A stretch of 64,000 bases of DNA, from positions 3,456,001 to 3,520,000 of the forward strand of contig NC_132976.1 of NCBI RefSeq assembly GCF_047496725.1. The letters are read 5' to 3'. Numbering within the stretch: the first letter of the stretch is position 1; each line of letters begins with the position of its first letter. Below the pieces are notes generated by a model that saw only the letters and a program-made list of their open reading frames with translations, was not told the origin of the DNA and searched no databases. The DNA comes from Anoplolepis gracilipes. Its lineage: Eukaryota > Arthropoda > Insecta > Hymenoptera > Formicidae. Both the position numbers and the translations under genes were made by a program. Below, piece by piece: positions 38,901 to 50,744 of this stretch.

Positions 38901-39230
38901 TTTTATTATGAAAATATTGTTTTAGCAAAACTATTTTTTTTTTTTTATATAAAATCAAAGTTTATACAATATCATATAGAAGGAATTAGGTCTGAAACAA
39001 TTAAAATAAATTCTCGGGTATTGTTACATTTTAATTTTAATCCTTCATTTTCTCTGTGACTATTTGATATATGGAGAGTATACCGTTTTGAAATGTCTAA
39101 TTTTTATAGAAAAAAAATTAAATAAAATATAACATTTCAAATAGGACGTCCCTCTATACAGATGATAATTTGCTTGCAATATAATTATTACACAATTTTA
39201 TTCACGAAATTTCACAATAAAATTATCAGC

Positions 39231-39370
39231 AAAAGGTCTTTACAATTATTTACAATTGATGCTATATATCCATATAGATAGTAAAAAATATTCTTAAAAT
39301 ATAATGGTTAGAAATTTTTTTCTCACAAAAAACTATCATTAAAAGGTCTTTGCAATTATTTGCGATTGTT
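39231..39370. repeat. Short direct duplication, 110-base spacing
   Basis: AAAAGGTCTTTACAATTATT at 39231 recurs as AAAAGGTCTTTGCAATTATT at 39341 with similar flanks (AAATTATCAGC against AACTATCATT). No coding. Confidence 0.5.
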
Positions 39371-40457
39371 ATTACAGGCGACATTATTGGCGCTTGTAAC
39401 GAAAAAAATGTCCCTCTGCACCTTGCGCACGAGACGAGAGAGAGAGAGAGAGAACAGAGAGAAAGAAAAATATTATTGCTACGATACGGCGTGACTCCCC
39501 CTTCCCCTTGCCATAGAATGTCGTTCCGAATTTTCGATCCCCTTATCCGGTCGACTCGACCCCCGGCGTTACTTACGCGCAGCTTACGTCGGCGCGGCGC
39601 CCGGGTCGGGGGGCTGGCGCGTTTCGCATTCGGTGATTCGGCGACGTGACGGTTTTACGTCGTGGCTCGTTGCGCTTTTGCGAGACGCCGGAATCGAATT
39701 TATTATCCGCCGCTACTACAGGCGGCGGCGTGTTTGCAGCGGCTTAATCGAATCTAACCGGACGATAATCGAACCGGACCGGTTACTTTCGAGGGCCCGC
39801 AGACGCCAGCCGGTGACGTCGTAAAACGCGTTACTCGAGGACGGTTCGCCGCGGTCGCTGCCAATGAGAATTTCAGCGACGTTCCGACGAGATAAATTCG
39901 ACTCGAGGAGATACATCCAACACGCGGGGGATATTCTCGAGATATTCGTGATTACACGCAATTCGACAAAAAATATAAGAAAGAAAATAATCATTTCTCG
40001 TAATTTTTTATGCTGGATAGAATTCCGGTTTCCAAATTTCTCTCCATCACGTCGCAATTTAAAAACCGGAATCGTATTCGACGTAATCGTAAAAAATTAT
40101 GCGGAATAATTACTCTGTATTTTTTTATATTCGGCAACTTTCTTTTATTGAACTTTTATTGAAATTTTTTATTATATTTTGCGAAGAAAAGAGACTAAAG
40201 CTTTCTTAAAGTTTTTGTTTCACGTAAAAATTCAACGATATTTCTTAAAATTTGATATTCATTAGTATATTTATCGCACGTATGTTTCGTCTTATTCTAA
40301 TACAGACACAGGTAATTTGTATAATTATGACGAGTCTCTATCAGGCAGGAAAGATCGGCGATAGGAGCCTACTCTATTCTCGAACAGTGCTGATCCGATC
40401 GTTGCCTAATTTCGACAGGCTGCGCGTTTAAGGTCTTACTTTCAGTAAATCTTCGAA

Positions 40458-40542
40458 TTAGTAGTCGCCTTCGTGGCCGCGATGCAAGATAACGTGGATG
40501 TAGATGGCCAGGTAGATTAAGACGGGAAGGAGCAACGGGATG
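40458..40542 (-). CDS. Terminal exon with membrane-spanning C-terminus
   Basis: Twenty-seven codons plus stop. The hydrophobic core LLLPVLIYLAIYIHVIL is followed by HRGHEGDY and TAA. Codons are GC-rich at the third position (CTC, GTC, ATC, TAC, GAC, GGC), unlike the flanking low-complexity sequence. The acceptor is preceded by more than 25 bases of almost pure pyrimidine, so the splice site is strong. If the upstream sequence is not spliced, the frame also continues a short way (LPSLLS), so the exact 5' edge is inferred. Confidence 0.45.
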
Positions 40543-41737
40543 CTGAGGAGCGATGGAAGAAGAGTAGATAGGAAGGAAAGAAGCGCACGTATCTCTCTTT
40601 TTCTCTCTCTCTATCTCTTTCTGCTCTCTAGAAAGAGGAAAGAATGGCCGGCTGGGTGACGTGGCAGATGTGAGTCCTCGATACTGTACCCTCTTCTGCC
40701 GTCGCCTTCTCGGAATTTTTACTAAAGGCCCGTCCGTCCGTCCGTCCGTCCATCCGTCTGGACGTCGATGATGTCACGAACGCCGCGTGCAAGATTGTCG
40801 GAAAGGTCCTTTGACGTACGACACCTTAGGTGACATCCTATAGTTATCTCGACGACTACCACGATGAAAATATTCGGTCGAACCATTCGTCGTAGATACG
40901 CTTAAAGAAGATAAACGGGGCAATGCGACGTATTATCTTCATCTTACGCACTTGATTCGTATAATAAATTATATGAGTGGAAAGATATATAAGTAGAGAC
41001 ATTGCGGAATATGTAATCTGATAATTAATTTTTTTTTCCTTTTTCCTCGTTTTTTTCCGAAAATTATTTTTCTCTCCGATTGTTCAGACTTTTCGAATGA
41101 GAAAAAGAAATTACTTTTCTTTTCGTTCTTTAAGTGCTTTTTATTGTAGTTCAATCATAAGATGTTTATGGATAACTTTTTTTTTTCCGATACGTAATAG
41201 TATTGAAAATACACAATTGGACAGCAGTTTTTTTTCATTTATTTTTTTCATTCATTTAAAATTATAAATGTAAAATTTAAAATATACGAATAAAAATAAA
41301 TATGTAATAAGTAAATATATAAGTAAAATATAATTTTATCAAAATGCTTTTTATTGTAGTCTAAGCTCATCATAGGACATCCAAGGGGATAACTTTTTTT
41401 TTATTTTAGATACATAATAATATTGAGAATACATACATTGAACAGCAATTTTTTTCATTTTTATCATTTATTTCTTAAAATTATAAATAAAATAAAAATA
41501 TATGAATAAAAATAAATACACAATAATAAATAAATATAAAAATAAAAAATTATACATAAAATAAAATTTTATCAAAGCAGGAAAAGGATCTGCGAATGTT
41601 CCCTGCACAAATGTCATTGCTCCTTTATAGCCGCGAAGAGAGAGAGAGAGAGAGAGTATAAATCAATCAATTTCATCGTGTTACCTTCATATCTACCTGA
41701 TGCACTCGGTATTTTCATTATCGGTGACGCGAGTTCG
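40458..41737 (-). CDS. Unidentified membrane protein, last two exons
   Basis: Proposed - strand exons 41697-41737 (41 bases) and 40458-40542 (85 bases) separated by a 1154-base intron. The first reads RTRVTDNENTECI plus two bases and ends at CAG|GTAGAT. The second follows a very strong pyrimidine-rich stretch ending CTCCTCAG, completes Ser, and reads IPLLLPVLIYLAIYIHVILH, then RGHEGDY and TAA. The phases fit. Together they give a polar stretch with an N-x-T site and a Cys, about 18 hydrophobic residues as a membrane span, and a short polar tail, as at the end of a single-pass protein. Downstream, AATAAA on the - strand (rc of 40144-40149) is a possible cleavage signal. The family is not recognised. 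The second exon is more secure than the 41-base one. Confidence 0.38.
41135..41576. repeat. Tandem duplication, 210-base unit
   Basis: TGCTTTTTATTGTAGT occurs at 41135 and 41345, each followed by GGATAACTTTTTTTT, AGTATTGA or ATATTGAGAATAC, GGACAGCAG or GAACAGCAA, and ATAAAAATAAATA. It lies in the proposed - strand intron. Moderate divergence. Confidence 0.7.
41697..41737 (-). CDS. Candidate penultimate exon (41 bases)
   Basis: Preceded on the - strand by CCTCATCTTGCAG and followed by GTAGAT. It is open in the phase needed by the 40542 acceptor and encodes an N-x-T motif and a Cys just before the membrane segment. A longer overlapping - strand frame (41718-41915, containing MERQMIPVVAFRVVEDYRV) uses another phase and is an alternative reading of the same place. 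Confidence 0.27.
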
Positions 41738-43106
41738 CTGCAAGATGAGGCTTGCATAATAGAGGGATGCACTTAGCGTTACGCCATGGGAAGCCCGCCA
41801 TGGCGAATCTCTTAACAAACACGCGGTAGTCCTCCACGACCCGGAACGCGACGACCGGTATCATCTGGCGCTCCATTACGTGGAATCGCCAGACAAACGG
41901 AAGCTGTTGAGTCACTTACGCATTGTGAACGCTTTTGCGCGGAAACGGCTAAGTTCCAATTGTCCGATCGTGCATTTCTAACATCAGATCGAATTTATAA
42001 TTAATCGAAATGTTGATCGTCACGAGTGTTATGATAATTTTCGATAAATATTCGCAAGAAAAAAATGGAGCTCTATTTTATTTCGAGATTCATGAAAGAT
42101 GAAAAGAAAAATATCTAGGAGATTATTTATTATTTAATTTTCATTTGAGAAGCTCAGAGTAATAAGGATGTAGAAAACATAATTCGAATAATAATCCTAA
42201 ATCTCTCAAATTAAAATTCTATTAAACTCCAACAAAAATTGACTAAAGAATATGCTTCTGTCACTCAAGCTTTTCGAAATTTAAAAGGAAAAAACAAAAC
42301 TTTTTTTTTAGTCACTTATAGATGAAAATACTCGGCTTTTCGTTAAGAAGAAAATCGCTAAAGGATCTGTCATTGAAAAAAAGAACATCCGGTGATTTTG
42401 AGACGACAGCCTGTTCTATATTCAATGTGTCCTACACGCTTTTACGTCGAATTACTCACGGTGTGATCTACGGAAATTACGCGGTGCCCGTGCGTTCGTC
42501 CTCGTGGTGGTTTCGATTTCAAGTGGGGTGTTCCGGTGGGAAAATAAGTCGGGACGGATCGACTATATATATATATATATATATATATGGTACGCGGGGG
42601 AGTAGGCACAAAGGGTGCAGTAATAACGCGACATTATGCTGCCTAACGTGGATCATATTCCACGCATCGTCGCCCATTAAGAGCTCGACGTGGACCGTGA
42701 GACCGCAAACGATTCAGTCAAAGATGACATACAGCCTTTCTTTCTTTCCGATTGCGTTATCATATCATTATCATATCCAAAAGCTTCACACATTTCTGCC
42801 AAGGAATACCTATACCGTCGCGAATGATTCAACAACTTCACTATCCGTCTGATTCCATTCAAATGGAATTCAATATCGGTAGCGATTTTTTCACAATTTT
42901 CCTTATGTGTATAATAATACATCTTGTGAAAGGGATAAACGTGACGTTTGTAAGATGTAGGAGAGGGACAGATAAATTAAACCTCCGCGCGAATTTCTCG
43001 TCATTCGGAAGGTGAAAAAAATGTGTAGGCTTTGTACAACGAGCACTTAACCCTGTGGTACAGCCAGCGGATCGTCGATCATCGAGATTTATCGTGTCTT
43101 CGTTCA

Positions 43107-43370
43107 TTTGTGACTGCTGAATGATGGTGTCACGTATCAGAATTTCGTTTAATTTTTTTCCATAAAAAAGGCTGTTACCATTTCCTTCAATTTTAAATAA
43201 TAACAGAATTTTTATTATAATAATTATATTTTACCATATTTGTGACTGCTGAATGATGGTGTCACGTATCAGAATTTCGTTTAATTTTTTTCCATAAAAA
43301 AAGGCTATTACCATTTCCTTCAATTTTAAATAATAACAGAATTTTTATTATAATAATTATATTTTATCAT
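43107..43370. repeat. Tandem duplication, 132-base unit, with a decayed third copy nearby
   Basis: TTTGTGACTGCTGAATGATG starts at 43107 and at 43239, and the two units are almost identical across 132 bases (one extra A, one transition). The distal half plus the following ATTTTCTCTC and TTTTTCCAATTTTAGC recurs, more diverged, at about 43490-43647, so duplication happened at least twice here. Confidence 0.85.
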
Positions 43371-43952
43371 ATTTTCTCTCTCTCCTTTTTTTCTCATCTT
43401 TTTCCAATTTTAGCGCAAGACATGTACATAGGTTTATATTTCAGAAAATTATCTGTTAAAAAAAAAAAAAAAATGATCTTTATTTCTTTTTTCCATACTA
43501 AAAGCTACATTAACATTTCCCTCAATTTTAAATAATAAAAAAAATTTTATTATATTTTATAATAATTATATTTCATCATATTTTCTTTCTCTCTTTTTAT
43601 TCTCATCTTTTTCCGATTTTAGCAAGATGTGTACGTAAGTTTACGTTACAAAATGCTATCCTTTGAGAGAAAAAAAAAATGATACTGGTTTTCATTTCTC
43701 GGTAGCATCATATACAATAATACAGAGAGCGAAAGACTCCTGCTCCAGAATCGTGGAAATGCTTGTAATAAAAATCCGAACGTTTCGTCCATTAGCGAAT
43801 AAAGGACCTACCCCTGGCTCGCCAGCGAGTTCCATCAATCTGCCGACCGCGGCAGCGACGGCGACAACCCTCGACGCGTGCATTTCTCGTCCGACAGGAT
43901 GTATTCCGCGGGATTCTCGAGAGGATCGAGAGAGCTCATCCGAGAGTTCGTC

Positions 43953-43984
<32 letters not shown>
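43953..43984. repeat. (CT)n microsatellite
   Basis: Perfect CT array of about 32 bases in a GC-rich block. Confidence 0.95.
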
Positions 43985-43987
<3 letters not shown>

Positions 43988-45263
43988 GCGTTGCGAAGAC
44001 GAGGGATATCACTTAGCGCCAGCGGGAACCCCTCGGCGGGGCAAAAAAAATGAGAGAAAAAAAGGGGGAGAAGGAGGCGACCGCAGGGGTCGCGTTGCGC
44101 GCCGTCTCTCTTTGGGGGGCGCGTATGGGTGGAAATAAAAATATTGATGGTTCGGTTCCGGTCCGCGGACGGGACAATCGGCTAATTATTCACCGACCAC
44201 GCGGCCGCGCCGGATATTCAAAAGGTTCGCGCGTGCGCGCACATGACGTCCCTAAATCCTCCCCCCTCAATCCCTCCCGCGTAACTCCCCGGTAGATCGA
44301 CTGGTCGGATAACGGGCGCCCTGTCGCTCTGTCATTAAGCTTCTTTTTTTCGCATTCGCGCTGACTTTTGTCTGTGCGTATGTACGTCACACCTGTCAAT
44401 TGATTTCTCGATACATTATTTATTATTTTTGTCTTCTTCCGATTTTTTAGAAAAAGCCACATAAAATCTTTTCTTTTTCCAAGTTACATCCAACGCGTGG
44501 TTAACTATTCTTTTCGAAAGTATATCAATATAGTAATAGTATATCGTGTAATAATTTATAAATCCGCAATACAAGTATCTTTAAACATTTATAAATAAAA
44601 ATAAAATTGTTTATATACTAAATTGATTAAATGTTTTGAAAAAATGTTTGAAAAGTATTTAAAAGTTTATTATTATTTAATATATATTATTCGCTTATTA
44701 TTGATAACATACTAGATATATCAATACTACTACCACAGCAATTTTTAGCAATACTACTATACAACAATTTTTTACTTTCTCCTTCTATTTCTTCTCGTTG
44801 CCGATATTAAAATCTTTTATATATGAAATTTCTAATACATTGGAAATCAATTTCGCGTTTACATAGAGTAAATCGATAACGACAATCAAATAAAATTAGA
44901 AAATAGAGATCAGAATAAGATCGTCGGACTAACGTTAGAGAGAAAACCCAGGCTGTTAAAGGGATAAAGCGACGTTAAAAGTACGGTGGATCACATGCGT
45001 TGACGCACTCACAAACGTTTAGAGAGAGATGGAAGGTGTACCTCGCCCTATACGCCGTTGCGTGCACCGAAAAGTTGGCTAGCGATACATAACGCGGCAC
45101 GTGACGTCACGGTAGCGTCAATTAGGCGTCGCGTGGCCGAACGGCCGCCACGCGTCATTTGTCAGCGTCCCCGCGAGAGACGAAGAGACCGAATATATAT
45201 ACTGCGACGTATGTGCACGCACACGTCAAATTCTCCACCTCTTCCTCTCCACGCGATCCGCCC

Positions 45264-45264
<1 letters not shown>

Positions 45265-45308
<44 letters not shown>
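45265..45308. repeat. (CT)n microsatellite
   Basis: Nearly perfect CT array of about 44 bases. Confidence 0.93.
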
Positions 45309-45314
<6 letters not shown>

Positions 45315-48045
45315 TTCCTTTCTTTCGCTCTGAGAAACGAGCGCTTGGTTCCGGGATCACTCTGGACCGATGACTTCCTCCGAGAGGGAATGGTCGCCGC
45401 TCATTTTACGGCGTGTAGAATCGCGTGCGTGTTTCGACGAGGTCCGTCACGCACAAATTAACGTAAGAACGTAACGCGCGACGACCGAGACTCGCGGTAT
45501 AACTTGTCATCTCGTTTCGCAAAATTTGTAGTTAGCGTTTGATCGAGAGACGCTTTTTACATAGTGATGCGCGAAATTAAGGAAGTAATATCGAGTGTTT
45601 TTCAAGAGAATATATTATTTAGAAAAATTGAGAAAATTATTTAGAGAGGATATTATTTAAAATATTATTTAGAATGTATGTATTTTAGAAATATATTATT
45701 TTTCTATTTTTTTTTTAATGACAAATTATAGGATAAATTATATCTTGCTTTTTCTCTTTTCTCTCCTTGTGTTGAAAACTTTTTATAAAAGTAATTATTA
45801 TACATGTATTTTTCAAACTTTTAGATGTTTCGTGGCAAAATTTGAAACAGATTTCTATTTATACCTTTATATATAATATACAAAAAGACATGACAAATTA
45901 AAATACTTGGGATACACACATATGTTAATATAGATTTAATTAATAATAGATTTCTATCTTGAATTTTCTCGCAAATTATAGATTATCGAAGGTGGGCTTT
46001 ATTATATCCGACGAGATACGAACGACGAGTTGAGAGACGAAGTGCGCGAACGAGAGTTCACTCGTTAAACAAAATTTAAACGGACATAATTCAATCTGTG
46101 TCCTGCTTACGTATAGAGCGTCTCATGAAACGTGTCGTTCTCGTCAAAATATTTAAGCGTCATCGAAGATATAAAAAAAAGAGAGAAATCTACGGAGGAC
46201 AAATGATTTTCCGTTACCAGGAGGAAGAGAGGAGGAGAGAGAAAAATTGATTCGTGTCCGATTAATAACGAAAACTACGTTTCGAAAATAGCGCCAGCGT
46301 TATAATTCGGATAATGCATATATATATCGACGTTATACGTGTAAGAACATCACACCAACATCATCGACCGACTCCGCGACGTCCGACACAATGCCAGGCT
46401 GATTGGAAGTCACGTGTCGGCGGCAATGAATTCGTATGTCGGGGTCACGTGTCTCGCCCAGCGCGTTTCCGAGGAGTGCGCGTAGCCAAAAGTCAGACCT
46501 TCCCCTCTCCAACCCTCCATCTTTCTCTCGCAATCGAAACTTTAGATGTTCGACCGAGGTTCTGTATACCCTGGTTTTCGAGCCGATATTGCTCTTTTCG
46601 GAAAACATGAAATTATATTGCATATTTATATATACTTTTATCGTACATTTCTTACTAAAAGTATATAATTAAAAGAAGTTTATTTATTTGTCTTCAGGCA
46701 TTATATTATAAATTATAGTAATAAATTATGTTACAATTTACAGTAATATAACTTATATTATATTAATATAATATAATCATCTATTAAATTATTTGTAATA
46801 AATTATATTATAAATTATAAGTTTGCAATCGAGGATTAGTAACACAATTTTTCTATAAATTAGAAGCATATATAGTAAATAGAGATAATTTTAATTATTC
46901 TCCACTTTATCACTTTCTTTATTCTCGAATTCTCTCGTCAAGAATTTGAAACAAAGACTCTGATTTCTTTTTTGGTACATCACTGTGACTAGCGACCTCC
47001 AGCAGGGGAAGAGATTGTCAATCCCTTTCACGACAATCGATGAAAGAAGAGGGAGGAAGGGAGCGAAGAAAGGGGTGGCGAAGGGCGGTAATGAATTAAT
47101 TGCCTTACGCTAGCGCGTGGCCGGACGTACGGCCGATCGTTCTCGACTTCCGGTCCCGGTGACTTCTTCCTCCTCCTTTCGAGGTTTTCGTGGTTCCGAT
47201 CGAAAGCCACACTCGGGTGATAGTCGAAGGGACACGAGAGAGAATGTCGTCGTCCACTCTCCCGGAAAATATTTATTTTCGTACCCGCGCACGACACGGT
47301 CGACGCACAAAGGGTACTGAAACTGCCTTTCCTCAAATTCTCCGGTCCTTCCTTCCGGATCGACTACGTACGCGCGGCTACTTTGTGATATGGAGTATCG
47401 ATTTTGCGCGGCGAAACACACGAGAACGCCATTACTTGACCGACATAATCGAGAAACTTTGAAAAGAGTGCCCATTTTCACCTCTTCTTTGTGAACGAGA
47501 AATTTAGGTTTTTTTTTTATGCCAAAAAGTCATGTTCTCTGACTATTATGTACCAAATATGAAAGTGGACCTCCTTCCAGAATAATAATAAAGATAAAAG
47601 AAAATGTCAAATCTACAGACATGACACAATTTTTACTTTATGACAAATTTTATTAAATTAAATTAAAAAACATTAAAAATTATAAAAATGTACATTTTTA
47701 TTCGGAATCCATCCTCATTTCTTCTCTGAATTTTAATTGATATATATTATAGATTCTAAATATAATATTCATATTATTATTATTATTATATAAATTATAT
47801 ATATATAATATTTAGGTATAGTATTATAATATTTAATAATATTATAATAATATAAATATTATTATAGTGTACAATAATATTTCTGGAACGTTGGAGGGAC
47901 CACTTTGCAACTCACATCAGTATAAAGACAATAAAATATTTATTTTAAGAAAAAAGGGATGAACTTTCAATGAGGCTTGGGTGTCACTCCTTACTGTGAA
48001 AATTTGTGCGTCCCATCAAAATAATATCAAAGTTATCTTTCTCTT

Positions 48046-48079
<34 letters not shown>

Positions 48080-48994
48080 GAGCGTCTCAGACTCCTCCAA
48101 CTGTCCATTCGAGTCTAACTTTAAAAATTAGACAGAAAAAAAATGGGTGGAAAAAAAAGATTTATCGACCATCGTTCTTTACGATGGGGAGAGACGATAT
48201 GGCTTGTTTTGCTCTTATCACTCAGTATGATCTCTTATCGGATACACACGCTCGCGCGGGGGTGGACTCGTGTCGAGGGTAGGCGGAGTACAGTACGGTT
48301 GGTGCATGCCATATGGCCAGAAAAAGGGCAGCTGTTGATCGGATCGCGTGCTCATCATCTCTACTAAAGCCAGCTCATGCTTACTGTCTCTACTTGTGAT
48401 TTGCAGATGGCACAATTATTTATACAGCGATCATGCGAGAAAGGACGCGTTTAAGGGATCACTAAGAATCGTGCAGGAATCGGCAATCTTTATCGATGGA
48501 TTATTTCTAAATTTCAATTAAACATAAATTGTGAACCGCTTAATTCAAACCCTTCGTTTCTTTACGAGAAAGAGAGGGAGATGGTTGGAAATTTTTTAAT
48601 TAAATAATTCAAATTTAAATAATTTATTAAATTTGATAGTATAAGTAAAAAATATACTATATATAAATTAATTAAATAATTTAAATCTCAAACTAAAATA
48701 TACACATTTGACAGAGTTTACATAAAATATCTTCTTCCGCTCAAAATACCTTTCTTAAAATACGAACCTCTAAATATGATGATATATTTTAAGTTTTGTT
48801 CAGCGGCTCTTCGCGTAGGAAAGTCTCGCAGCTCAAAGTGGTAGGTATTCTCTGTTTAAGGGAAATATTAACAGTTGTACGGAGCCGCGATAAAATAGAG
48901 ATAACGCGCGCGCGGTCGCGTGCGCCGGAAGTTAATAAAAATAAAAGACTCGCGCGAGAGAGCGATAAAATGTAACGGGTAACTCTGTTTGCAG

Positions 48995-49067
48995 AGATAA
49001 TCCTTTGGTCCCTTTTATGTTAGCAAACAAATCCGATCCCGCTACGGTAGCGAGGCTTCGCAAACAG
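48995..49067 (+). CDS. Exon candidate DNPLVPFMLANKSD...RKQ
   Basis: The acceptor CTCTGTTTGCAG ends at 48994. One base completes a codon, then come 24 codons: DNPLVPFMLANKSDPATVAR, then LRKQ, to CAG|GTGACT. It is about 50 percent GC in a strongly AT-rich area. Phase 0 at the end matches the next candidate at 59036. No clear upstream partner; one possibility is a short exon starting at 48407. Confidence 0.42.
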
Positions 49068-49490
49068 GTGACTCGATCTATGTTCTATAAATTTCATCTG
49101 CAATACATTATTTGACAGTTCTTTTGTCGAAGAATTTCAGTCTCTTTCTTCACGATTAACCCTATCCCTCATCACGTGACAATGCTTGAATATTGTACAA
49201 TGACAATGAAAAATCACTCATTATTTGGTCTTTAAATAAATTTAAAAATAAATTAAATTTTTTAAGTAAATTAAAAAAATGCTTTAATATAAGTGAATAA
49301 TTTAAAGAAATTAAATATAAATAGTGTAACCAGAAAAAAGTAAAATTTCTTATATCGATCCAAAAAAAACAAATCGAGTTTGAAAAGCCGATATCGAAAA
49401 AAATTGCGCCGCTTATCGTCTATATCTAATGGAAGCAGAATGGCTGTGACTCTTCCGAATAAGCGGACTATTTCCACGTAAATTCTCGTC

Positions 49491-49526
<36 letters not shown>

Positions 49527-50710
49527 TTGCGCACATCACTGCCATAATCGCTCATCGTGGCGAGTGATTATCGTTTTTATTTGCCGCGACACGTGCCGTC
49601 CGTAATTAACGGAAAATCACCATGAACCTACATACATATACATGTGGATTCGAGGGCACAATGCGAGCAACGATTACGCGATCGCGTGTTATGCGTACCT
49701 ATGTGTACGCGATGCGTGTTAACGTTGCTCATCCCTGCACGCTGTCCCGACACGCTCCCTTTAACCGATGCGTCGTCCTCGTCCGACCTCCTCTGCCGTT
49801 TCATGACGGTAAGTCAGTCGGGGTCTACCTCAGGCGAAACACGCACGTATATTATTGACTCCTACGCGATACATAACGGAGACATGCATTTACGGAAGGA
49901 CGAGCTACACGTCGATAACGTGAGCGAGATCACCGTCCAAAAGCAAGATAAAAGAACGTGAAACTAAAAAAGTTAGTTGAATTTTTAAAATTTGAAGAAC
50001 ATTAATAATGAAAAGATGAAATATTTGAATATATTGGTTAATAAAGAAATCACTCATGTCTCTATAGTTCTCTTTAATTATTAATTTTATTGATATCCCG
50101 AGTTTGTTTAAAAAAAATTCATATTATATATTAATTTAAATATTAGAAAATTAAAAAATTAGAAAATAGAAAAAGATAGATATTTTATAACATATATGTT
50201 ACACGATTCGACAGAAAAATAGAAGAAAAATTCTTTTTCCTTGACCTGTATTACCAGAAAGACAAAAAAAAAAAACCATTTATTTCTAAAGTAAAAAGTT
50301 TAAAAACTATAGTTTTAGAAATTTCACTTGTGTATATACATATGTATAACCAGTTTTGTGAATCATTATATATTTATTAATAGCTTTCCTTTTTAGAATC
50401 TAGAATATTTCCTAGAACATTGCTTGAATAAATTTTAATAAGGCTAGAATATATTACATAATATATGTTTTAATAAAAGATATAAATAGAAGGTATATAT
50501 ATTTTAACAATTTTCTCCTAGAATTATAGCTATAAAAAAATAGAAACGATAATATACGATTAGTTACGCTAAAATGCAGTCGATAATATCATGCGAAAGT
50601 CAGTATTGAAACGGAGAGAAGATTTTATTGTTTCGCCAGACATGGCGGAAACCAGTTGCTCTGGTTCGCCTCTCATGGATGCAGGATGCAGCTGGCAAAG
50701 AGAGGGAAAG

Positions 50711-50744
<34 letters not shown>

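Larger units (their letters stand above)
25063..40457. other. Gene-poor region with repeats and GC-rich blocks
   Basis: No firm exon. It alternates AT-rich DNA with GC-rich blocks at 26420-26860, 27740-28620, 29880-30250, 32330-32700, 33580-34290, 35700-36120, 37750-38400 and 39400-40050. These blocks yield many chance frames on both strands. Repeats listed separately: tandem copies at 28700-29456, a decayed array at 34297-35440, an inverted-repeat element at 38512 and several TA, AG and CCAT microsatellites. An AT-rich frame of 104 codons at 31017-31331 has no recognisable features. Confidence 0.5.
41738..48994. other. Region without a firm gene
   Basis: GC-rich blocks at 42420-42720, 43650-44420, 44930-45550, 46250-46570 and 46980-47480 alternate with AT-rich DNA. 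The blocks are full of CT/GA microsatellites (43953-43984, 45265-45308) and chance frames. A 29-base T run lies at 48048-48076. Acceptor-like sites at 45982 and 48406 precede short open frames without usable donors; they are recorded as rejected. Confidence 0.5.

Noticed and set aside
42459..42545. - strand stretch ending at GTGAGT that could precede the 41697-41737 exon
   Set aside because: Phase fits, but the only acceptor follows an AT array rather than a pyrimidine tract and the residues (KPPRGRTHGH) look arbitrary.
45983..46070. Frame IIEGGLYYIRRDTNDELRDE after an AG
   Set aside because: No usable donor before the stop, and no phase partner.
48407..48530. Two overlapping frames after TGTGATTTGCAG (GTIIYTAIMRERTR and WHNYLYSDHARKDAF)
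   Set aside because: A good acceptor, but no acceptable donor and two competing frames; possibly an upstream exon of the 48995 gene, unproven.
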